A DNA stretch of 22,446 bases from W2P13-069 sp051876105 (GCA_051876105.1 JBJEHN010000091.1:1-22446), one strand, 5' to 3'. Positions 6,060 to 12,707 are shown, counted from the first letter of the stretch. Notes: generated by a model from the sequence alone, not told the origin. Translations and numbers: made by a program.

Positions 6060-7418
6060 CTAGAGCAGCTCGAACTGCGAGGCGCCCAGGAAGACCTGGT
6101 CACCGCGCATGGCCACCACGCGCGTTGCCACCTCGAAGCTGTAGCCGCGCGCCTTGAAGGCGTCCACCAGCCCCGCGCTTCGCCCCGGCATCACCAGGTA
6201 GCGCTCGCCGGTGCCCTTGCCGCGGCGGATGAAAGTGCCGTTCTTGGAGCCCAGGTCGATGAGCAGCAGCTGCCCGTCGATGATGTAGACACCCAGGTGG
6301 CGGGCGCTGTCTGCGTCGAGCAGGGTGGCGTAGTGGTGGCGGTGGTCTTCCTCGGAGGCGTGGCGGCACACGTACTCGGGCACCTCGCCGAGCTCGTCGG
6401 CGCTGGGCACGCCCTGGTACTCGCGCCCGAGCACCATCACGAGCCCGTCCTCGAGCGCCGGGTCGCCCTCGCGGCCCAAGTTGATGGTGGCAACCACGTC
6501 CGTCGCGCCGCCCTCATGGATGCGCGTGAGCACGGCGGTGCCGCTGCCCTGGTGCAAGCGCGGGTCGGCGCTCAGCGCGTTGAGGGAGTCGGTGGAGACG
6601 GCGACCTCGGTGTGCGAGAAGTACTGCGGGCGGGCGTTCTCCGGACCGTAGAGCGCGCAGGCCACAAGATTCCAGATGAGCTGCTCCTTGGCCTCGAGCC
6701 ACGAGGGCAGCCCGCGGTAGCCCTGGGAGTGCTTGATGCGGTAGAGCTCGTCGAGCGGCTTGGCCTTGAGCTGCGCCGCCTGCGCCAGCTGCTCGTCTGT
6801 GGCCCCAAAGAACTTGGCCGCGTAGGAGTTGTAGCAGCTGTACACCAGCTCGTTGAAGCGCTCGCAGACCTCGCGGTGGTAGCCGGCGGCGAGGAACTCC
6901 TGGTAGAGCGCATCGCCCAGGTCGAGCACCTTCTCCTCGTCCTCCCACAGCTCGAGCGTGAACAGCGGCGAGCTGCCCTTGACGATCCACAGCGGCAGCA
7001 GCTCCCGATACGCCGCCATGCCCTGGCCGTAGAGGCCCGCGATGCTGCGGTAGAAGCTGTTGGCCGCCTGGGCCTCCTCCAGCACCTGGCGGTGCTCGCC
7101 GATCACGCGCTCGTCCGAGGGCACAAGCCTCTCCAGAGCGGCGATGCCCTTGTCGAGCGCAGGCGGGCAGTACTTCTCGAAGACCTCGAGCGCCTCGGGC
7201 GTGGACTTCTCGTTGAGGCGCAGGGCGGTGTTGTCGCTCCAGTCCCTGGTGGCCTTCTCGTACACGGGCAGGGCGATGGAGCTGGGGTGCTCCGCGGCGA
7301 TCTGCGCGCTGAGCATGTTGATGTTGAACAGCCAGCGGTCGATGTCCTTCATCTTGGTGGAGGGGTTGCTGCGGTGCTCGTAGAGCTTGTTGCGCAAAAC
7401 GAGGATGGGCGTGCTCAT
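6060..7418 (-). CDS. FHA-domain protein with unassigned helical N-terminal region (452 aa)
   Basis: FHA domains bind phosphothreonine peptides. The domain occupies about residues 325-452: MVLGREYQGV carries the conserved Gly-Arg, the YVCRHASEEDHRHHYATLL stretch replaces the usual SxxH turn, and DLGSKNGTFIRRG is the diagnostic LGSxNGT motif. The last strand is DQVFLGASQFELL. A longer-than-usual loop of about 25 residues precedes that strand. Residues 1-320 form a mostly helical region that I cannot assign. It begins MSTPILVLRNKLYEHRSN and is rich in Trp, Tyr and acidic residues. The start is ATG 7418, with GGAAAGG upstream; the longer open frame lacks a ribosome binding site. It is the first gene of the two-gene operon with the kinase-RyR gene, which suggests it reads the kinase's phosphorylation. 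It is cytoplasmic by sequence. Confidence 0.85.
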   Translation of the reverse strand: MSTPILVLRNKLYEHRSNPSTKMKDIDRWLFNINMLSAQIAAEHPSSIALPVYEKATRDWSDNTALRLNEKSTPEALEVFEKYCPPALDKGIAALERLVPSDERVIGEHRQVLEEAQAANSFYRSIAGLYGQGMAAYRELLPLWIVKGSSPLFTLELWEDEEKVLDLGDALYQEFLAAGYHREVCERFNELVYSCYNSYAAKFFGATDEQLAQAAQLKAKPLDELYRIKHSQGYRGLPSWLEAKEQLIWNLVACALYGPENARPQYFSHTEVAVSTDSLNALSADPRLHQGSGTAVLTRIHEGGATDVVATINLGREGDPALEDGLVMVLGREYQGVPSADELGEVPEYVCRHASEEDHRHHYATLLDADSARHLGVYIIDGQLLLIDLGSKNGTFIRRGKGTGERYLVMPGRSAGLVDAFKARGYSFEVATRVVAMRGDQVFLGASQFELL

Positions 7419-7456
7419 GGGCGGTCTGCCTTTCCTGTTGGAGAGTGTCTGTGGGG

Positions 7457-7462
7457 ATTCTA
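7457..7462 (-). promoter_or_regulatory. Candidate -10 of the FHA/kinase-RyR operon
   Basis: On the minus strand TAGAATCC lies 39 nt before the FHA start codon. No convincing -35 is present. The same TAGAATCC octamer precedes ftsE and the lipoprotein at 21603-21992, which supports it as a -10. Confidence 0.4.
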
Positions 7463-7592
7463 GCGCACTCGCCGCAGGCAGGCGCGCCGTGGTTGCGCCA
7501 CATCGCCCCCGCACTGCCGGCGCCCCCGCCTCTGGCCTGTGAGGCGCCGCGCCGCACTCCACAGGACAAACACTGCCCCTTTCTCCGATGAT

Positions 7593-7601
7593 TGCTACAA
7601 T
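7593..7601 (+). promoter_or_regulatory. Extended -10 promoter of the TIR gene
   Basis: TGCTACAAT (TGn plus TACAAT) lies 43 nt before the ATG of the TIR gene. The predicted start is near 7608. It lies in the 226-nt interval shared with the divergent FHA operon, so the two promoters are about 135 bp apart. I see no obvious operator palindrome between them. Confidence 0.55.
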
Positions 7602-7644
7602 TGTCTGTTAGTGCGGCCACGATGCGTCTGAAGGGAGGCTCGCC

Positions 7645-8745
7645 ATGGAAGCAGTCGACCCGCGCAGCTTCGAGGTCTTCATAAGCTACAAGAACTCCGG
7701 CCAGGACGGCGAGCGCACCCGCGACGCCGAGCTCGCCTTCGCCCTGCACGACCAGCTGCAGTCCAAGGGCATCAAGTCGTTCTGCAGCACGCTGAGCCTC
7801 GCCAAAATGGGGCAGGGCGCGTACAAAGACGCCATCAACCAGGCCCTCGACGCCTCCAAGGTCATGGTCGTCGTGGGCACTACGGTCGACAACATACTCA
7901 GCCCCTGGGTCAAGTACGAGTGGGGCTCCTTCCACGACGACCTCCTCACCGGCCGCAAGCAGGGCGGGACCCTGTGCAGCTTCATCGCCGGCATGAACCC
8001 CAACGACCTCCCCCGCGAGCTGCGCGGCTACGAGTCGTTCCTGCTCGAGCAAAACGGCGCCGAGCTCATCGTCGAGTTCATCCAGGCGGCACTCGAGAAC
8101 AAGGTCGAGCTCGGCTACGCCGGCACCAAGCCCACGGGCGGCCGCTACCAGGTCATCGGCCCCGCTGCGGCGGGCGGCCTCGTCAACGCCGAGGACCCGG
8201 ACCCCCACCACGGCAGCAAGCCTGCCGGCCACTCCGCCCCCAAGAAGCGCAGCAAGGGGCCTGTCATCGCCGTGGTCCTCGTGCTCGCCCTGGCAGCTGG
8301 CGGCATCGGTGGCTACGCCTACTACCGCCACCAGGAAGAGCAGGCGGCAGAGGCGGCGCGCATCGCCGAGGAAGAGGCGCAGCGCCAAGCCGAGGAGCAG
8401 GCCCAGCGCGAGCAGCAGGAGTGGGAGGAGACGCACGCCACCTACACCGTCCTCTACCTGGAGAAGGGCAGCAAGAAGGTCCTCAGGGCCCAGCTCGTGG
8501 TGGAAGACGCGGAGGTCGGCCAGGCCATCACGCTCAAGGCGCCCAGCATCAAGGGCTACGAGCTCGTGGGCTCCAAGACCGTCAAGCTCACCATCGCCAA
8601 GGAGGACGGCGACAACCTGGTGACCTTCTACTACCAGAAGCCCGCGGAGCCCGAGCCGGAGCCGGAGCCGGAGCCCAGCGGCGGTGACGGCGGTTCCTCG
8701 AACGAGCCCGAGCCCCCCGACTTCATCATCGACAACGACATCTAG
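7645..8745 (+). CDS. Membrane-anchored TIR-domain protein with MucBP-like outer domain (366 aa)
   Basis: Residues 8-155 are a TIR domain. FEVFISYKNS is the first strand, FALHDQLQSKGIKSF the first helix and second strand, and KVMVVVGTTVDNILSPWVKYEW the later core. E92 in SPWVKYE sits where TIR NADases keep their catalytic glutamate. A linker ends in a basic patch PKKRSKG, followed by one membrane helix (about 206-226), so the TIR domain should be cytoplasmic. An Ala/Glu/Gln-rich coiled coil (229-262) leads to a MucBP-like beta domain (266-332), with YTVLYLEKGSKKVLRAQ and KGYELVGS, which would be outside. A Pro-Glu repeat and acidic tail (334-366) follow. GGGAGG lies six bases before the ATG. 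It is divergent from the FHA/kinase operon. TIR domains can cleave NAD or act as scaffolds. Enzymatic activity and any outside ligand are inferred. Confidence 0.88.
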   Translation: MEAVDPRSFEVFISYKNSGQDGERTRDAELAFALHDQLQSKGIKSFCSTLSLAKMGQGAYKDAINQALDASKVMVVVGTTVDNILSPWVKYEWGSFHDDLLTGRKQGGTLCSFIAGMNPNDLPRELRGYESFLLEQNGAELIVEFIQAALENKVELGYAGTKPTGGRYQVIGPAAAGGLVNAEDPDPHHGSKPAGHSAPKKRSKGPVIAVVLVLALAAGGIGGYAYYRHQEEQAAEAARIAEEEAQRQAEEQAQREQQEWEETHATYTVLYLEKGSKKVLRAQLVVEDAEVGQAITLKAPSIKGYELVGSKTVKLTIAKEDGDNLVTFYYQKPAEPEPEPEPEPSGGDGGSSNEPEPPDFIIDNDI

Positions 8746-8763
8746 CCGGCAACGGCACAAAAA

Positions 8764-8793
8764 ACGAGGGGCGCCCGCTGGGGCGCCCCTCGT
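8764..8793 (-). terminator. Terminator between convergent TIR gene and the 8816-9208 gene
   Basis: A 12-bp perfect stem ACGAGGGGCGCC with its complement (8764-8775, 8782-8793) is followed on the minus strand by a six-T run, a strong Rho-independent terminator for the 8816-9208 gene. On the plus strand the same hairpin follows the TIR gene stop by 18 nt and may serve that transcript too. Confidence 0.85.
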
Positions 8794-8815
8794 GCGTTCA
8801 GGTGGTGCAAAGGGC

Positions 8816-9208
8816 CTAGTCGCCCATGTTGTCGCGGTAGCGGCTGTAAGCCTGGACGCGGGCCTCGTCGATGTTGACGGTGGCCAGGGGATCGAAGGTC
8901 TTGGTCTCCTGCTCGCGAACATCAAAGCGCTTCTTGCCGTCGATGACGACCTTCTGCTTGATGAGCTCGCCGTTATCGTCGAGCTTGAAGCGCATCTCGA
9001 CGGGAACGCTCAGGTCGCCCTTGGCGACGTAGAGGCCGTCTGAGTCGCGCGTGACCTCCCAGGTGATGTTGTCTGCGGTGATGATCTTGTGAGGGTTCTT
9101 CTCCATATGCTCGCGCAAGTCGACGGATGCGAACGCTGCGACGCGGTACTCAGGAGTGGTCCCCTTGGCTTCGGGATCGAGTGTGACTGCTGCAGGACGG
9201 AAACACAT
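8816..9208 (-). CDS. Conserved-looking small cytoplasmic protein of unknown function (130 aa)
   Basis: I do not recognise this family. The protein starts MCFRPAAVTLDPEAKGTTPEYR and then alternates short hydrophobic strands with charged turns: ITWEVTRDSDGLYVAKGDLSVPVEMRF, then KVVIDGKKRFDVREQETKTFDP. It ends in a helix with VNIDEARVQAYSRYRD. The N-terminal Cys-Phe-Arg-Pro is unusual but lacks any signal peptide or lipobox. It is acidic-basic mixed, has no membrane segment, and is probably a small beta-rich fold. Codon use matches the housekeeping genes, a good RBS (AAGGGGGA) precedes ATG 9208, and it has its own promoter, a long leader and a strong terminator. It is therefore very likely a real, separately regulated gene. 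Confidence 0.8.
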   Translation of the reverse strand: MCFRPAAVTLDPEAKGTTPEYRVAAFASVDLREHMEKNPHKIITADNITWEVTRDSDGLYVAKGDLSVPVEMRFKLDDNGELIKQKVVIDGKKRFDVREQETKTFDPLATVNIDEARVQAYSRYRDNMGD

Positions 9209-9227
9209 GATCTATTCCCCCTTTTGT

Positions 9228-9314
9228 CCAGTGTGAACAGGCAATGCCTGCGCAGGTCCTTCTCCCCAAGGTGCCCGCAACGGCATCCCGCCAGCGCACC
9301 CGCGCTGACACTGG
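9228..9314 (-). other. Possible structured 5' leader of the 8816-9208 gene
   Basis: The roughly 100-nt leader contains inverted repeats. CCAGTGT/ACACTGG at its two ends (9314-9308 with 9234-9228) would close it. AGCGC-GGGU-GCGCU and a CAGGCA/UGCCUG palindrome lie inside. The ribosome binding site follows directly after the closing helix. The predicted transcription start (about 9311) falls within the 5' arm, so only part of that arm may be transcribed. I recognise no known riboswitch class. Confidence 0.35.
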
Positions 9315-9316
9315 AT

Positions 9317-9345
9317 ATTCTACTGCAATGAAATGCTCTTGTTAG
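9317..9345 (-). promoter_or_regulatory. Promoter of the 8816-9208 gene
   Basis: On the minus strand CTAACA (-35, 4 of 6 consensus) is followed after exactly 17 nt by TAGAAT (-10). This is the best two-box promoter in the window. Confidence 0.6.
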
Positions 9346-9375
9346 GCGGGACAATGGGTCTCGGCTCGCTGCCCA

Positions 9376-9412
9376 AAATGGGACAGTGGGGACAGTCCCC
9401 ACTGTCCCATTT
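9376..9412. repeat. 37-nt palindrome, copy 1 (GGGACAG family)
   Basis: An 18-base arm AAATGGGACAGTGGGGAC and its exact complement flank a single central A. It lies 14 nt past the 3' end of tRNA-Leu, between that gene and the next promoter. A second copy at 21414-21450 has the same arms and central T, so the two are exact reverse complements. The element could terminate transcription or be a mobile REP-like repeat. Confidence 0.85.
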
Positions 9413-9425
9413 GCGAAAAGAAGGG

Positions 9426-9510
9426 TGGTAGGGGCGGTGGGATTCGAACCCACAATCCTTGCGGCGACGGATTTTAAGTCCGCTGCGTATGCCAATTCCG
9501 CCACGCCCCC
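9426..9510 (-). tRNA. tRNA-Leu (anticodon UAA), CCA encoded
   Basis: The minus strand gives an 85-nt class II tRNA. The acceptor GGGGGCG pairs with CGCCCCU, with G-U at the first pair. The D arm contains the usual UGGCGGAAUUGGC start. The anticodon loop CUUAAAA carries UAA. A long variable arm with CGCCGCAAGG and T arm GUGGGUUCGAAUCCCAC follow. The discriminator A and CCA are encoded. It decodes the rare UUA codon in this high-GC genome. Confidence 0.97.
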
Positions 9511-9519
9511 ATACCGGGG

Positions 9520-9544
9520 CCCGCCGCGCACGCGCGCCGGCGGG
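9520..9544 (-). terminator. GC-rich hairpin after the DivIC-like gene
   Basis: CCCGCC/GGCGGG arms with an inner GCGC stem and one bulged base follow the stop of the 9555-10223 gene by about ten bases, directly before tRNA-Leu. There is no T run, so termination is plausible but unproven. The alternative is that the tRNA is co-transcribed. Confidence 0.4.
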
Positions 9545-9554
9545 GCTCTCAAGC

Positions 9555-10223
9555 TCAGACGTCTACCCTGAAGACGACGTCGAGGATATCGTAATACCAG
9601 GTGTGCGGCGGCTCAATCTGCGAGCCGTCCACCTGCGAGGGCAAGTCGCCCTGCTTCTCTTCGGAGCTGTTGGTCACCACGGTGGCCTTCTCGTCGTCCT
9701 TGACCCAACCGTACTCCTCGCGCGCCTGGCTCTCGACGCCCTCGTCTGTCTCGAGCGCCTTGTTCTCGGCCTCGAGCTGCGCGTTGCGCTCGTTGACGGC
9801 GTCGAGCTCTGCCTGAAGGCGCTGCTCCTGGCGCAGGGTCTGGTAATAGGTGCAGCCGATGGGGTAAAGCACGGCCGCCGCCACCAGCAGCAGCGCCAGC
9901 GCGCCCAACACGATGCGCAGCCCCAGCCCCATGTTGAGGACGCCGTCCCTCACGGTCTCCAGGAAGTTGCGCTTCTCCTGCTCCTTGGCGCTCTTGTCCT
10001 GCTTCTTGGCCCGCTCCTTCTGCACCTTGCTCGCCTGGCGCTTGGTGACGCCGCCGGTCTTGGCCTTGGGGGTCTTCTCGGGCTTCTCGGCCCGTTTGCC
10101 CGCGCCCGCGCTGGCGGCAGGTGCCTGGTTGCGGGCGCGCTGCTGCTCCGCGGTGGTCTCCGCGGCGGCGCGCATCTGCTGGCGCAGGGTTCTGTCGGTT
10201 GTGTTTCTGGGCTTGTTTGGCAT
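9555..10223 (-). CDS. DivIC/FtsL/FtsB-type septum formation protein (222 aa)
   Basis: This is a single-pass division protein. A long, highly basic, Ala/Lys/Gln-rich cytoplasmic region (about residues 1-95) is followed by one membrane helix (about 103-125: LRIVLGALALLLVAAAVLY). An outer coiled coil comes next, with QTLRQEQRLQAELDAVNERN and AQLEAENKALETDEGVESQA, then REEYGWVKDDEKATVV. The 'R..ygyv..dE' ending is the hallmark of the DivIC/FtsB family, which links FtsQ/DivIB and FtsL at the septum. I chose ATG 10223 (MPNKPRNTT) because an extended -10 promoter predicts transcription starting near 10253, right at the upstream ATG. The ribosome binding site is weak. Placement just downstream of eno is the classic eno-divIC order of actinobacteria and Firmicutes. 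Confidence 0.88.
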   Translation of the reverse strand: MPNKPRNTTDRTLRQQMRAAAETTAEQQRARNQAPAASAGAGKRAEKPEKTPKAKTGGVTKRQASKVQKERAKKQDKSAKEQEKRNFLETVRDGVLNMGLGLRIVLGALALLLVAAAVLYPIGCTYYQTLRQEQRLQAELDAVNERNAQLEAENKALETDEGVESQAREEYGWVKDDEKATVVTNSSEEKQGDLPSQVDGSQIEPPHTWYYDILDVVFRVDV

Positions 10224-10259
10224 GAGGTTTCTTCGTTTGTGGGTTTGGGACATTCAGGG

Positions 10260-10268
10260 ATTGTATCA
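10260..10268 (-). promoter_or_regulatory. Extended -10 promoter of the DivIC-like gene
   Basis: The minus strand reads TGATACAAT, a perfect TGn plus TACAAT. The predicted start is near 10253, leaving a leader of about 30 nt. A GGGACAGG palindrome lies directly upstream in the -35 region. Confidence 0.55.
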
Positions 10269-10272
10269 CGCC

Positions 10273-10290
10273 GGGACAGGGGCCTGTCCC
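10273..10290. repeat. Short GGGACAGG palindrome overlapping a -35 region
   Basis: GGGACAGG (10273-10280) and CCTGTCCC (10283-10290) are separated by GG. The arms share the GGGACAG core of the two 37-nt palindromes. Its place at about -20 to -37 relative to the predicted start would suit an operator; it may equally be a decayed copy of the repeat. Confidence 0.5.
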
Positions 10291-10310
10291 CGCCGCTGCA
10301 CCCCCGCTGC

Positions 10311-10347
10311 AAAAGGCGGGGCGCCGCCGCAGCAGCGCTCCGCCCCT
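10311..10347 (-). terminator. Rho-independent terminator of eno
   Basis: On the minus strand GGCGGAGCGC and GCGCCCCGCC pair with one mismatch and are followed by TTTTGC. It lies about 20 nt past the eno stop. Confidence 0.7.
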
Positions 10348-10367
10348 CCCGATGCCAGGCTCCGGGC

Positions 10368-11660
10368 CTAGCCCTTGATGCTGTAGAAGGCGTTGTTGCC
10401 CGCGTACTCGGCGGAGTCGCCCAGCTCCTCCTCGATGCGGATGAGCTGGTTGTACTTGGCGACGCGGTCCGTGCGGCAGGGCGCGCCGGTCTTGATCTGG
10501 CCGGCGTTGACGGCAACGGCCAGGTCGGCGATGGTGACGTCCTCAGACTCGCCGGAACGGTGGCTGATAACGCAGGTGTAGTTGTTCTTCTTGGCCAGCT
10601 CGATGGCCTCCAGCGTCTCGGTCAGGGAGCCGATCTGGTTGAACTTGATGAGGATGGCGTTGGCAACGCCCAGCTCGATGCCCTTCTTCAGGCGCTCGGG
10701 GTTGGTGACGAAGAGGTCGTCGCCCACCAGCTGCACGCGGCTGCCGATGCGCTCGGTGAGGAGCTTCCAGCCCTCCCAGTCCTCCTCGGCCATGCCGTCC
10801 TCGATGGAGACGATGGGGTACTTGTTGACCAGGTTCTCCCAGTAGTCGACCATCTCGGCGCTGGTGAATTCCCTGCCCTCGCCTGCCAGCACGTACTTGC
10901 CGGTCTCTGCGTTGTAGAACTCGGTGGAGGCGGGGTCCATGGCAAAGCGGATCTGCTCGCCGGGGGTGTAACCGGCGCGCTCGCAGGCCTCGGAGATGAG
11001 CTGCAGGGGCTCCTCGTTGGTGGCCAGGTTGGGGGCGAAGCCGCCCTCGTCGCCCACACCGGTGGACAGGCCGCGCTCCTTGAGGACCTTCTTGAGGGTG
11101 TGGTAGATCTCCGCGCACCAGCGCAGGCCCTCGGTGAAGGTCTCCGCGCCGACGGGCATGATCATGAACTCCTGGATGTCGACGGTGTTGTCCGCATGTG
11201 CGCCGCCGTTGAGGATGTTCATCATCGGGGTGGGCAGCAGGTGCGCGTTCACGCCGCCGATGTAGCTGTAGAGGGTGAGCTGGGTGGACTCTGCAGCGGC
11301 CTTGGCCACGGCCAGGGAGGTGCCGAGCACGGCGTTGGCGCCCAGGTTGCCCTTGTTGGGCGTGCCGTCGAGGTCGAGCAGGGCGGCGTCGATGGCGCGC
11401 TGGTCGGTGGCCTCCATGCCGAGCAGGGCGTCGGCGATTTCCTCGTTCACGTGGTCGACGGCGCGCTGGACGCCCTTGCCCAGGTAGCGGGGCTCGTCGG
11501 GGTCACGCAGCTCGACGGCCTCGAACGCGCCGGTGGAGGCGCCGCTGGGGACGGTCGCGCGGCCGAAGGAACCGTCGTCGAGGGTGACCTCGACCTCGAC
11601 GGTGGGGTTGCCGCGGGAGTCGAGGACCTCGCGCCCGTAGATATCGATGATGGTGCTCAT
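10368..11660 (-). CDS. eno: Enolase (430 aa)
   Basis: Enolase catalyses 2-phosphoglycerate to phosphoenolpyruvate plus water in glycolysis and needs Mg2+. The protein begins MSTIIDIYGREVLDSRGNPT. It has the substrate loop SGASTGAFEAVELRD, the metal-binding acidic residues in VGDEGGFAPN, VSIEDGMAEEDWEGW and VGDDLFVTN, the catalytic lysine motif ILIKFNQIGSLTET, and the signature SHRSGESEDVTIADLAV. Length and motif order are those of a typical bacterial enolase; nothing is missing. GGGAGC precedes the ATG. Its own extended -10 promoter (11698-11706) and a terminator (10311-10347) frame it as a single-gene transcript between ftsEX and the DivIC-like gene. Confidence 0.98.
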   Translation of the reverse strand: MSTIIDIYGREVLDSRGNPTVEVEVTLDDGSFGRATVPSGASTGAFEAVELRDPDEPRYLGKGVQRAVDHVNEEIADALLGMEATDQRAIDAALLDLDGTPNKGNLGANAVLGTSLAVAKAAAESTQLTLYSYIGGVNAHLLPTPMMNILNGGAHADNTVDIQEFMIMPVGAETFTEGLRWCAEIYHTLKKVLKERGLSTGVGDEGGFAPNLATNEEPLQLISEACERAGYTPGEQIRFAMDPASTEFYNAETGKYVLAGEGREFTSAEMVDYWENLVNKYPIVSIEDGMAEEDWEGWKLLTERIGSRVQLVGDDLFVTNPERLKKGIELGVANAILIKFNQIGSLTETLEAIELAKKNNYTCVISHRSGESEDVTIADLAVAVNAGQIKTGAPCRTDRVAKYNQLIRIEEELGDSAEYAGNNAFYSIKG

Positions 11661-11697
11661 GGGAGCTCCCTTCTCAGTGAGTGCACAGACAGCTCCC

Positions 11698-11706
11698 AGT
11701 GTAGCA
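11698..11706 (-). promoter_or_regulatory. Extended -10 promoter of eno
   Basis: The minus strand reads TGCTACACT, identical over nine bases to the promoter of the structured RNA. It gives a leader of about 30 nt. The ftsX terminator hairpin abuts it, occupying the -35 region. Confidence 0.6.
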
Positions 11707-11749
11707 GCGACCCCCAGACAACGCAGTCACCTGCCTGTCTAGGGGTCGC
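11707..11749 (-). terminator. Hairpin after ftsX, abutting the eno promoter
   Basis: GCGACCCCTAGACA and TGTCTGGGGGTCGC form a 14-bp stem with one wobble and a 15-nt loop, 34 nt past the ftsX stop. It has no T run. Its 3' arm directly joins the eno -10 extension, so termination and the eno promoter share bases. Confidence 0.55.
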
Positions 11750-11783
11750 AATTCGCCCGCTATGGTCGTTGGGCCGGCAGGCG

Positions 11784-12707
11784 TTAGATCTTGAGGTACT
11801 TGCGCATGGCGAGCAGCGAGCCGAGCGCGCCGACCGCCACGCCCGCCACCACGAGCACGAGGTAGATCATCGTGTAGACGCCGGCGTCCACGCTCAGCGG
11901 CAGGAAGCTCACCATGGTGGCCAGCTTGGGCATGACCGTGACCCTCACGATGCTGATGCAGAGGATGGCCAGCAGCGCGCCGGCGAGCGCCTGCATGATG
12001 CCCTCCATGACGAAGGGCCCGCGGATGAAGCCGTTGCTCGCCCCCACCAGGCGCATGATCGAGATCTCCTTGCGGCGGGCGGTGATGGCCAGGCGGATGG
12101 TGTTGTTGAGGAACACCAGGCTGATGAACACCAGCAGCGCGATGACGGCAATGCAGGCGTAGCGGATGAGGTTGACCATCAGGAACAGGCGCTCGACGGT
12201 GCCCTGGCCGTACTTGATGGAGTCGGACGGGTCGTCGGGGTTGTCGCAGATGGCGACGAACGCCTCGTTGGCAAGGATGGCGTCTGCCGTCTCCTGCACG
12301 CGCTGGGTGTCCTTGAGCTCGATCACGTAGGTGCGCGGCAAGGGGTTGCCGTCGAGCTGGTCGGCGATCTCGGGGTTGCTGGCGGTCTGGGACTTGAACT
12401 CCTCGAGCACCTGGTCCTTGTCCATGAAGGTGACGCTCGAGATGTTGCCCTCGTCAGACTGCATGGAGTCCAGGAAGGCGTTGAACTCCTCGATCTGGGC
12501 GTCCTTGGCGCTGTCGGCGATATAGGCCCTGATGTTGACCTCCTCCTCGAAGCTGGAGGTGACGTTGCCGATCATGACCGAGAACATGATGGAGACGCCC
12601 ACCATGAACAGGCTGAGGAACAGCGTGACGATGCCGCCGACCGTGGTACCCAGGTTGCGGCGGGCGCTGATGAGGCTCTCTTTGAGGAAGTAGAGGATCT
12701 TAGACAT
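11784..12707 (-). CDS. ftsX: Cell division protein FtsX (307 aa)
   Basis: FtsX is the membrane half of FtsEX, which transmits ATP hydrolysis to peptidoglycan hydrolases at the septum. It has a short cytoplasmic start MSKILYFLKESLISARRN and a first membrane helix (TTVGGIVTLFLSLFMVGVSI). A large outer domain of about 130 residues follows, with NIRAYIADSAKDAQIEEF and the conserved KDQVLEEFK. Three more helices then contain the family segment LNNTIRLAITARRKEISIMR, then LVGASNGFIRGPFVMEG. It ends with a last helix and MRKYLKI. The ATG lies inside the last codons of ftsE, an 8-base overlap that indicates translational coupling. Length is typical. Upstream in-frame sequence belongs to ftsE in another frame. 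Confidence 0.96.
   Translation of the reverse strand: MSKILYFLKESLISARRNLGTTVGGIVTLFLSLFMVGVSIMFSVMIGNVTSSFEEEVNIRAYIADSAKDAQIEEFNAFLDSMQSDEGNISSVTFMDKDQVLEEFKSQTASNPEIADQLDGNPLPRTYVIELKDTQRVQETADAILANEAFVAICDNPDDPSDSIKYGQGTVERLFLMVNLIRYACIAVIALLVFISLVFLNNTIRLAITARRKEISIMRLVGASNGFIRGPFVMEGIMQALAGALLAILCISIVRVTVMPKLATMVSFLPLSVDAGVYTMIYLVLVVAGVAVGALGSLLAMRKYLKI

Noticed and set aside
9010..9552. Minus-strand frame containing VAELAYAADLKSVAARIVGS
   Set aside because: That peptide is a well-known false translation of tRNA-Leu sequence; it is explained by the tRNA at 9426-9510.
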